DNA from: Cytophagales bacterium
Lineage (GTDB): Bacteria; Bacteroidota; Bacteroidia; Cytophagales; UBA9547
Assembly (NCBI GenBank): GCA_013297755.1
Contig: JAAFIH010000015.1
Span: 40,942 to 104,941, forward strand
Length of the DNA: 64,000 nucleotides
Reading direction: 5' to 3'
Shown: positions 53,044 to 63,100 of the stretch, piece after piece
How positions within the stretch are numbered: the first letter of the stretch is position 1
Layout of the letters: every line of letters begins with the position of its first letter
The notes under the pieces: generated by a model
Told to the model about the DNA's origin: nothing
The model's database searches: none
The model's input: only the letters and a program-made list of their open reading frames with translations
Position numbers and translations under genes: made by a program

Positions 53044-53309
53044 TGAAGAAAGTTATATTTTCTCCAACATCAATTGACCAATACAATGAATGGGCATTAT
53101 TCGATAGAAAAACCTTTCTCAAAATTACTAAATTGCTTGAACAAATGCGTAGAACTCCTCTTGAAGGCGATGGACAACCAGAAGCCCTAAGAGGTAATCT
53201 TTCAGGAATGTGGTCGAGGCGAATCAATCAAAAAGATAGAATTATTTACAAAGTTCATGAAAATGAAATTGAAATTTTTTCTATCAAGGGACATTATGAG
53301 GAAAAATGA
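53043..53309 (+). CDS. yoeB: YoeB/Txe-family mRNA interferase toxin
   Basis: 88 aa, right for YoeB. Motifs LLEQMRRTPLEGDGQPEAL near 33-51, LSGMWSRRINQKDRIIYKV near 54-72, and the C-terminal SIKGHYEE with His and Tyr used in ribosome-dependent mRNA cleavage. Translationally coupled to the upstream antitoxin. Confidence 0.92.
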   Translation: MKKVIFSPTSIDQYNEWALFDRKTFLKITKLLEQMRRTPLEGDGQPEALRGNLSGMWSRRINQKDRIIYKVHENEIEIFSIKGHYEEK

Positions 53310-53331
53310 AAATTTATCTTTTTAAATTCAA

Positions 53332-53625
53332 ATGACCCACAAAGAACAAATAAAACAAATGATTCGTGGTGTTGTGGCAAAATATTTGCCTGACAAATCA
53401 TATAAATTATTTATTTTTGGGTCGCAAGCCAATAAACCTGAATTAATCAAATCTGATATTGATGTGGGAATTGATGCTGGTGAAAAAATAAGTATGACTA
53501 TTTTGGCAAACATTCATTCTGATTTAGATGATTTGCCAACCTTATATTTCTATGATTTAGTTGATTTTCAGAATGTTAGAGAAAGTTTTAAAAATATTGC
53601 ATTACAAAATATTGAGGTTTTATGA
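53332..53625 (+). CDS. MNT-type minimal nucleotidyltransferase, HepT partner missing
   Basis: 97 aa. FIFGSQANKPELIKSDIDVGI near 28-48 (here in two parts: FGSQANKPEL and KSDIDVGI) is the GSx10DxD nucleotidyltransferase motif. MNT antitoxins AMPylate a HepT toxin usually encoded next to them. Here a reading frame starts at ATG 53622, overlapping the stop, but ends after four codons, and only short fragments follow (LVEKLKELSDI), so the partner seems decayed or replaced. Confidence 0.8.
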   Translation: MTHKEQIKQMIRGVVAKYLPDKSYKLFIFGSQANKPELIKSDIDVGIDAGEKISMTILANIHSDLDDLPTLYFYDLVDFQNVRESFKNIALQNIEVL

Positions 53626-53696
53626 GAGAATTTTAGATATATATTACCCAGAATTTAAAAATTAGTAGAAAAATTAAAAGAACTTTCTGACATATA
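53622..53696 (+). pseudogene. Remnant of a partner gene after the MNT gene
   Basis: ATGAGAGAATTTTAG starts in the stop codon of the MNT gene. With two single-base shifts the DNA reads REF-DIYYPEFK-LVEKLKELSDI then TAA at 53694-53696. The fragment is too short to name; a HepT remnant is only one possibility. Confidence 0.4.
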
Positions 53697-53709
53697 AGTT
53701 GAAACATTG

Positions 53710-54180
53710 ATGATAACCAACGAAATAAAAAAATATATTGATAAAAGTGTTTTATGCTGGTTGGCAACTTCAAATAAAGAAAATGAGCCAAATGTTTCAC
53801 CAAAAGAAATGTTTACTTATTTAGATGATAAATCTTTATTAATTGCAAATCTTGCATCGCCAAATAGCATTGAAAACATTAAAGAAAATCCTTATGTTTG
53901 TGTGAGTTTTGTGGATGTTTTTGTTCAAAAAGGATATAAACTAAAAGGAAAAGCAATAATTATAGATAGAAATGCAAATGATTTTGATACAAAAGTTAAA
54001 CCATTAACAGATTTATTTACAGACCAATACCGAACAAAATCAGTTATTGAAATAGAAGTATCCAAAGTTGAAACCATTCAAGCTCCAAGTTATTTCTTAT
54101 TTCCTGAAAGAACAGAACAATTTCAAATAGCAAGTGCTATGAACACCTATAAAGTTCAACCATTAAAAAATAATTCATAA
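53710..54180 (+). CDS. Pyridoxamine 5'-phosphate oxidase family protein
   Basis: 156 aa from ATG 53710. The split-barrel flavin fold is shown by VLCWLATSNKENEPNVSPKE near 14-33, LLIANLASPNSIENIKENP and VCVSFVDVFVQKGYKLKGKA. This is a general FMN-binding oxidoreductase family, not PdxH itself (too short and lacking its C-terminal motifs). ATG directly follows a TTG. It is between the toxin genes and pgi. Confidence 0.83.
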   Translation: MITNEIKKYIDKSVLCWLATSNKENEPNVSPKEMFTYLDDKSLLIANLASPNSIENIKENPYVCVSFVDVFVQKGYKLKGKAIIIDRNANDFDTKVKPLTDLFTDQYRTKSVIEIEVSKVETIQAPSYFLFPERTEQFQIASAMNTYKVQPLKNNS

Positions 54181-54187
54181 TTCATAA

Positions 54188-55840
<1,653 letters not shown>

Positions 55841-55890
55841 GAGGAATATGAAATGGTTTTTTATTTTTCAATTTGTATTTAATTAACATT

Positions 55891-56958
55891 ATGGATTATA
55901 TAGAAATAAAAGGTTATAAATCAATCAAATCTACTAGGATAGATTTAGCACCTATAAATATTCTTATTGGTGCTAATGGTAGTGGTAAAAGTAATTTTAT
56001 ATCCTTTTTTGATTTTCTAAACCGTGTTTACAAAAGAAAATTGAATGATTATATTGCCTTGAATGGTGGTGATTATAAATTTTTGCATAATGGAAAAAAA
56101 CAAACGGATACCATTTCTTTCAGAATGGAGTTTGATGATGGTCAAAATGGATATTCTGCAACTTTAAAGTCTGGTACAGATGGTTTTGTATTTATGGATG
56201 AGCGGTTGATTTATAATAGTGACATAGGCATAGATATAAGCCGTTCTGATTCAGAAGCAAGAATAAAAGCAACAGATAATTATAGAGCTAAGTATGTTAT
56301 TAAATATTTAAACGGTTTTAGAAAATACCATTTTCACGATACTAGCTCAAATTCACCTTTTACAAAGAGTAGCAATATTGAAAATGATACATACTTTTTA
56401 TATGATGATGGGATGAATTTGGCAGCCTTTTTATACGATATTCAATGTAAACATAAAATTGTATATAATCGAATCATTAAAAATATACAGTCTATTGCTC
56501 CATATTTTTCAGATTTTTATTTTAAACCTAATTCCGAGAATTTAGTACGATTACAATGGACAGATAAATTTAGTGATGTAATTTTTGGGGCTACCGATTT
56601 TTCAGATGGCACTCTTAGATTTATTGCTCTAATAGTCCTTTTTTTACAACCAACTTTACCAGATACTATAATTATTGACGAACCAGAATTAGGACTCCAT
56701 CCTGCAGCTATTGCTAAATTGGCAGGAATGATAAAGTCTGTTTCAGCAAAAGATTGTCAGGTTATTATTGCTACACAATCAACAGATTTGATTAGTCATT
56801 TCTTGCCCAAAGATATTATTACCGTAGACCAAATTGAGGGAGCCAGTGTTTTTGAAAGACTTAATAATGAATCTCTACAAAAATGGTTAGACGATTATAC
56901 CATTGATGATTTGTGGAAGCGTAATATTATAACTGGAGGTCAACCAAATTTTTGCTAA
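55891..56958 (+). CDS. OLD-like AAA ATPase (AAA_21 / RecF-like), candidate defence protein
   Basis: 355 aa from ATG 55891. IEIKGYKSIKSTRIDLAP is the ABC-ATPase N-terminal strand set, Walker A is LIGANGSGKSNFISF near 26-40, the signature-like FSDGTLRFIALIV is near 244, and Walker B DTIIIDEPELGLHP near 263-276, followed by the His-containing IIATQSTDLISHFLP. It ends right before a DUF4276 gene (1 bp or less apart). This ATPase-DUF4276 pair is found repeatedly in defence contexts (PARIS-like and OLD-family systems), with the ATPase sensing and the TOPRIM-like partner as effector. Confidence 0.85.
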   Translation: MDYIEIKGYKSIKSTRIDLAPINILIGANGSGKSNFISFFDFLNRVYKRKLNDYIALNGGDYKFLHNGKKQTDTISFRMEFDDGQNGYSATLKSGTDGFVFMDERLIYNSDIGIDISRSDSEARIKATDNYRAKYVIKYLNGFRKYHFHDTSSNSPFTKSSNIENDTYFLYDDGMNLAAFLYDIQCKHKIVYNRIIKNIQSIAPYFSDFYFKPNSENLVRLQWTDKFSDVIFGATDFSDGTLRFIALIVLFLQPTLPDTIIIDEPELGLHPAAIAKLAGMIKSVSAKDCQVIIATQSTDLISHFLPKDIITVDQIEGASVFERLNNESLQKWLDDYTIDDLWKRNIITGGQPNFC

Positions 56959-57627
56959 ATGAAGAGAGTAGTTATTATTTGTGAAGGAGAAACTGAAAGG
57001 GAGTTTTGCAAAACCCTTCTTGCTAGTTACTTTGCAAAAAGTAATATTCATATACAAGCACCTTTAATAAAAAGGTCTATGGGTGGAATTGTGAAGTGGG
57101 AAATTATAAAAAAAGAAATTGAAACATATTTAAGAGAGAAAGATGTTTATGTAACAATGTTTATTGATTATTATGGGTTATATTCAAAGTATAATTTTCT
57201 AGGTTGGGAAGAATCGCTAAAAATTGTAGATAAAAATAAGAGAATGGACTTTTTAGAAGTAGCTATGAAAAATGATATTGAAAAATCAGTTCAAAACAGA
57301 TTTATTCCTTATTTGCAATTGCATGAATTTGAAGGATTGCTATTTAATGATATAAACGTATTTTACGAACAAGTGCCAAAAGAAGAATTAGTAGGTATTG
57401 AGGAATTGAAACAGACATTTAATGATTATCCTGACAATCCCGAAATGATTAATAACAACAAAGAAACTTCTCCCTCTCACAGATTAAAAAGAATAATTAA
57501 AGGCTATAACAAAATATTGTACGGACATTATTTTGCTGAGGCTATTGGGTTAGATAAAATTAGAAATAAATGCCCACGTTTTAATAAATGGCTAAATTTA
57601 ATTGAACATACAAAAAATAATTTATAA
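56959..57627 (+). CDS. DUF4276 family TOPRIM-like protein
   Basis: 222 aa. VVIICEGETEREFCKTLL at 4-21 carries the TOPRIM glutamate (EGETE), and VTMFIDYYGLYSKYNFLGW near 68-86 the conserved Asp-containing DYYGL motif of DUF4276; FIPYLQLHEFEGLLF near 115 follows. The gene starts immediately after the ATPase stop and is certainly cotranscribed. Nuclease activity of the TOPRIM type is inferred, not shown. Confidence 0.85.
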   Translation: MKRVVIICEGETEREFCKTLLASYFAKSNIHIQAPLIKRSMGGIVKWEIIKKEIETYLREKDVYVTMFIDYYGLYSKYNFLGWEESLKIVDKNKRMDFLEVAMKNDIEKSVQNRFIPYLQLHEFEGLLFNDINVFYEQVPKEELVGIEELKQTFNDYPDNPEMINNNKETSPSHRLKRIIKGYNKILYGHYFAEAIGLDKIRNKCPRFNKWLNLIEHTKNNL

Positions 57628-57763
57628 GTAGTGTTACAGGCATCTATTCCCTATTCGAGAATTTATAAATCCTAAAATTAAAAGATTGGTATAAGAATGA
57701 AATTATCAAAATGATGATTAAGGAAGAAGTTAGATTGAACTGGTAGAAAAAAAAAATTTTTTA

Positions 57764-58531
57764 ATGTCAAAACAAATTCAAATATCCATCCCAAAACCCT
57801 GCAAATCAGACATAAGCAAGATGTCGGTTTCGCAGCGATGATATTTTTGTGCATCTTGCCAAAAAGAAGTGATTGATTTTAGGAGTTTTTCGGACAATGA
57901 AATTGAAAACTATTTTTTGAATCATGGAAATAAAAAAGTGTGTGTGGAGCCTTTTTGACATCTCAACTCCATACAGCCAATAATTTAAAATCCTCAAATT
58001 GGATTTTTAGCACATTTTCTAAAGTTAGTTTTTTTATTTTTTTGATGTTGCAAAAATTAGAAACAGAAGCTCAAACGCAACCTAAGCAAGCAACCATTCA
58101 AGCAGAAATCAACAGAAGAAGTAAAATCTATTGTTTCTGATTCTACACTTACTGAAATTACAGTTTCAGGGGTGGTTTTGGCTGCTGAAGATGATAAAGG
58201 AATGCAAATATCGAAAGGCGATCGAATTATTGGTGCAACCATAATTATAGAAAATACAACTATTGGAACTACTTCAAATTATAATGGTGAATTTAATTTA
58301 AAAATAAAGTATAGTGATTCACTAAATTTAAGAGTTAATTATTATGGTTTAATTCAAAAAAATATAAAGATTGATAAAAGCAAAAAGTATCAATTTATTG
58401 AAGTCTTAATGATTCCAGAAATTATTAATCTTAATGAATTAACAATTGTGGGTGGCACCTATCATGTAAAAACTAATAATCATTACAGAAAATTCAGCTT
58501 AAGAAGATTATGGCATAAAATATTCAGATAA
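57764..58531 (+). pseudogene. Decayed Bacteroidota zinc-motif / carboxypeptidase-regulatory-like protein
   Basis: From ATG 57764 the frame reads a start typical of a Bacteroidota family: IQISIPKPCKSDISKMS, then CASCQKEVIDFRSFSDNE. It has an in-frame TGA where the family has Gly (QR-stop-YFCASC), a frameshift near 57955 in CCTTTTT (continuing as TSQLHTANN), and another near 58118 (then EVKSIVSDS). The last part, to the TAA at 58529-58531, encodes a CarboxypepD_reg-like domain (ITVSGVVLAAEDDKG; GATIIIENTTIGTTSNYNGEF). Three lesions make the gene inactive unless assembly errors are involved. Confidence 0.75.
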
Positions 58532-58550
58532 GTTTATATTATACTATACA

Positions 58551-59525
58551 CTATACTACTTCTTCTAATGATTCTTTAAAAGCCTTTCTTGGTTTAAGAC
58601 CAAGCAAGTCAAACATTTGCATATCATCAATGGTACTTGGGTTAGGCGTAGTTAGCAACTTGTCGCCTGCAAAAATAGAGTTTGCTCCTGCCATAAAACA
58701 AAGGGCTTGTTCTTCTGTTGTCATGCGTACACGACCAGCCGAAAGTCTTACCATGGCTTTGGGCATCAATATTCGAGCAGTAGCTATCATTCGTACCATT
58801 TCCCAAATCGAAACTTTTTCTTGATTTTCGAGAGGCGTACCCTCTACAGGCACTAGGGCGTTTACAGGCACACTTTCGGGATGTTGGGGTAGGGTAGAGA
58901 GGGTATAAAGCATCCCAATTCTATCATTTTCGGATTCTCCAAGGCCAATAATCCCCCCTGAGCATACATGTATCCCTGATTTGCGTACATGCTCTAGTGT
59001 ATCCAATCTGTCGGAGTAATTACGTGTAGTTATTATTTTGTCATAATGCTCTTCGCTGGTATCTAAGTTGTGGTTGTAGGCATAAAGGCCAGCATCTTTT
59101 AGCTTTTCAGCTTGTTCAGGCGACAACATTCCTAGTGTACAACATACTTCCATATCCATATTATTGACACCTTTTACCATTTCGAGTACGTTGTCAAAAT
59201 CTCTGTTATCACGTATTTCGCGCCAAGCTGCACCCATACAAAAACGGGTACTACCACTATCTTTGGCATTTTGGGCAGCTTGCAATACATCGCTCACTTC
59301 CATCAATTTGTGTACCTTGACGTTGGTATGATACCTTGCAGCTTGTGGGCAATAGCTACAATCTTCGGCACAACCACCAGTTTTTACCGACAATAGCGTA
59401 CATACCTGCACCTCGCCAGTAGTGTTGTATTGGCGATGCACAGTAGCTGCCCTATACATCAGTTCTAATACAGGTGAGTGGTATATTTGTCCAATCTCTT
59501 CACGAGTCCAGTTGTTGCGAATCAT
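58551..59525 (-). CDS. bioB: Biotin synthase
   Basis: 324 aa, normal size. Radical-SAM cluster in [16 protein letters not shown] near 52-67 (Cx3Cx2C); further Fe-S ligand Cys residues in RFCMGAAWR near 94 and EVCCTLGML near 126; [10 protein letters not shown] near 152 and RLSAGRV near 260 are conserved. It inserts sulfur into dethiobiotin. No other bio genes are near. A TATATTTG motif sits upstream on the minus strand. Confidence 0.95.
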   Translation of the reverse strand: MIRNNWTREEIGQIYHSPVLELMYRAATVHRQYNTTGEVQVCTLLSVKTGGCAEDCSYCPQAARYHTNVKVHKLMEVSDVLQAAQNAKDSGSTRFCMGAAWREIRDNRDFDNVLEMVKGVNNMDMEVCCTLGMLSPEQAEKLKDAGLYAYNHNLDTSEEHYDKIITTRNYSDRLDTLEHVRKSGIHVCSGGIIGLGESENDRIGMLYTLSTLPQHPESVPVNALVPVEGTPLENQEKVSIWEMVRMIATARILMPKAMVRLSAGRVRMTTEEQALCFMAGANSIFAGDKLLTTPNPSTIDDMQMFDLLGLKPRKAFKESLEEVV

Positions 59526-59538
59526 TGTATTTTTTTTG

Positions 59539-59546
59539 CAAATATA
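59539..59546 (-). promoter_or_regulatory. bioB: -7 element for bioB
   Basis: Minus-strand TATATTTG, 13 bp before the bioB ATG. No biotin-repressor operator could be recognised. Confidence 0.45.
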
Positions 59547-59674
59547 AATTTTTTATTAAATATTTTAATAAAAAATGGATTTTAACACATAGTTTTAATT
59601 TAGGATGATTCCACACCATGATTTTCTTTTTTTCAAAATCTCAAAATACTATAAAGACCAGAAAACTAATTTAA

Positions 59675-59757
59675 CTTTGAAAAAAGTCTTTCTCTTTTTT
59701 TGGTGTTCTAGGCATAAAGTAGAATTTCTTTAGAAGAAGCTAAAACTAGCTGAATGT
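59675..59757. repeat. Repeat family 3, copy b
   Basis: CTTTGAAAAAAGTCTTTCT, GTTCTA, AGTAGAATTT, AGCTAAA and GCTGAATG in the same order and spacing as at 35556-35637. Confidence 0.7.
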
Positions 59758-60150
59758 TAATTATCTTAGCCTTACAATCATTAATATTTTGAATCTTCTA
59801 TCTTTATAGTTGTTTTTTTTTTAATTTATTAGTTTAAAAAATTACTTAATAAATATAGTTTTAAGTAAACAAATCATAACGTCTTAAAGAATAAAAAATA
59901 GTAATCAATAATTCCAAAACTCATTTACAAACTATTATCAACGTGTTTCTTTAGTATCACAATATCATAAATAAAAATTAAATCGATTTGAATAATAAGT
60001 AAATTCTTAAAAGTTTAACTTCAAAATAAAACTTAATTTTTATAGTTTTTCTTATTATTATTAAAAAAAAAATATTTTTTTCTTTTTTTTAAAATTTCTT
60101 TTACCTTTACAATTAATTCTTGAATTAATACAATAAATATAAAAATACTT
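59758..60150. other. AT-rich upstream region of the giant secreted protein
   Basis: About 390 bp with long A and T runs and no gene or clear hairpin. The stretch TTTACCTTTACAATTAAT near 60109 may hold the promoter but has no exact TAnnTTTG match. Confidence 0.4.
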
Positions 60151-63100
60151 ATGAAAAAGTTACTTCTCATTTGTTCATCCCTCATTTTAATTGGATTAAA
60201 AGTCTTTGGGCAGGTTTGTACGTCTTCTTCAGCACCTACACCTCAATTAGGAGCTATGATAGCTCCACAATTTGTAAATTTATGGAAGCATGCCCCTGCC
60301 AACGATAAGTTTGGGCGGTATTTTTATCTGGGTTCAGACTTAAGTATCGGTGATGATGGATGGCCAATGCCATCAAGAAAACATGGAATTAGATTTTATC
60401 CTAACGATGTTCATCCTTTGCTTCAAAATAATCAGGTTATTAAATTTCGATATAAAGGTCCAGTTTCTGCTGTAACAGCATCTGGATTGAGTTTTGAACA
60501 ATGTTCTTTTCAAAATATACAAGCTAATACTCCAACTACAGGTTATACAACTGCTGATTTAGTTATTGGTAATGGTTTTAGGCAAAACGAAAATGGTTTG
60601 AAATTTGAAATTTTTGGAAAAATAACAGAAATACAAATAATTAGACCTGGTTATAATTTTGACGATCCTAGGTTATTGGTTGACGAATTTGTTACTCACG
60701 TAAAAACTGTTGGTTGGAAAGCATATAGAATGATGGGGTTGAGTGGAGTAAATGGTTCATTTGATCAAACTTGGGCCAAAAGGTTAAGCCCCAACGCTCC
60801 CATTAATGTTAATGTATATCAAACTATGGGTGCTGCTACACCATTGGGAAACAACCCATGGAATTTTACTAAATCAAACGGAATGCACGAAAATTTATTA
60901 GGCAATTCTGGATCAGGTCGTCAGAGAGGCACATCTTGGGAAGACCAAATTGACATGTGCAATTATTTGAATATAGATATGTGGATCAATGTACCTGTTT
61001 TGGCAGATGACGATTATATTTTGCAACTCTCTACTTTAATAAAACAGCGTTTAAAACCTAGTTTAAATGTATATGTCGAAATAGGAAACGAAATTTGGAA
61101 TGCATTTGGTGGTCCATTCATGTCTGGGTATTTACAAAAACAAGTTATTAGTTGGGAATGGGTAAATGGAACTGCAGAACAAAAGAAAATTTTTGGAGGC
61201 ATTTATTGTCCTGGTTGTGGTTTAGAACCCAATTATGGTGCTGGTTACTCGTATGGAGCTGATAATAACACTCAATATCAGGCATGGCAAAGATGGGCAG
61301 CAAGAAGGCTTAAAGAATACGCTGAAATTTTTGCAGTTAACTATGGTTGGAGAGATCAAGGTGGAGAAGTGGGTACAAAAATAAGAATGATTTTGGCTGG
61401 CCAAGTAGGTTATGGCGGAAATGGTATGGCTTGGAATATTGGGCCAGGGTTAGATTTCTTGAACGCAGCTTATGGAAACGATGCTCCTAATAAATATTTG
61501 TATGCCACTGCAGTAACTTTTTATCATACACCTGCGCAACATTACATGACAGATGGTAGTGGTAGAACGTCTGAAACATTAGACGAATTTAAGTCACTAT
61601 CTATATCTCAAATTAATGATAGATTATATGAAGAATTAAATGAAAATCAGTTTGGAGAGTTTTCTTGGAATCAAGGTGCAAATGAGTGGCAAGGCAATAC
61701 GTATGAAGGTGTTTTTGGTAAATCTAGACTTTATGGTTTAAAGTTTTTTGCTTACGAGGGTGGTAATGAAATGTCTACTCAAGGTGCTTGTTTTTGGAAT
61801 CAATCATTGAATTTTGGAAACGGTGATAATGAGGGCTGTCAACAATGGTTCGATATGGATAACGGTGATGCTTGGTTTAATTCTCCTAGTGCTGGTACTT
61901 TTACTAAAGATGCTTTAGATATTTGGTATGGTTGGTTTGGATACGATGCTTTAATGATGAAAAATGGAGATATTTTACAAAACCCCCTCTCTGGATATGG
62001 CATTGCTAGAACTTTGAATGAAAGTAATCCTGTTAGAAATACTTATATTAATACCTCAAATGGGGCTGCACCACCTTTAAGCATAGCAAGAGGAAATGTA
62101 ATTGGTCTTGTTACAACAGTAACACTTGATGCACGAAAAGGTGCAGCTTATGACCCTAATACCACCCCAAGAAATAATAGGTTTGTTCTACCTAGTTTTA
62201 ATCCTAATAGTAATACTAATATTGATTTTACTTGGGCTTTATCTACAGACAATTGGAAATTTAGCCTTGGTAATTCAAATACGTTTGATCAACCCTATAT
62301 TGTTCGTTGTCAAAAAAATGGTAGATATAAAATAGACTTACTTCTCAATGAATATTCTTGGAACAAGGTATGCGACATTTATCTAAACGAAAAACTAGTA
62401 TATCCTAACTATACTATTACTGGTGGAAATATTCCAGCAAATTTAGGTGCAACAGTGATACATCAAGATGGATGGCCAAGGAATTATTATTGGGGTACTA
62501 GTTCTATCATTTTCGATATTCCAGTTGGTGTGCATACATTTAGAATTGTACCAAAATTACCTGTATCCTCGGCAGGAGAAGGAAGTTCACTTGCCCAAAA
62601 ATTAGCAGCTGGTGCTGGCAATGATGGTTATAGTTGTTATCCAGACTGTAATGGTTTAGCTACGAATAGAATTACTGTACGTTCTTATAGATTTACGCTT
62701 CAAGCCGAGCTACCTCCGTTCTTACCAAAACCAGTTTTAGGAGATTTATCTGTTTGCAATGGCAATACCAAAGCAAGTTATGAAGTTGGAGAAAATGACC
62801 CCAGTGCATGTAGTTATACTTGGAGACTACCTGCTGGCGTTGGTGCAAGTATTCTTCCTGCGGTTTCAGTTACTGGTACAAGTCCTGTACGATATAGCTC
62901 TGGTCCAACCTCTTTTAAGACTTTCATAGACTGGACGGGTGTTCCAAATGGTGTGTATGTACTTTCAGTAACAGCCAATAATTTTAATACCCAAACAAAT
63001 TCTAATCAATCGAGCCCAGTTCGCACATTTCAAGTTGTAGTTACGAGTTGTGGTTTTGATTACACACCTGCTCCTACATGTTTAACTGATAGAGTAACTT

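Noticed and set aside
62126..62335. 69-codon hydrophobic frame
   Set aside because: Out-of-frame shadow of the giant secreted protein, whose own frame is open across the region.
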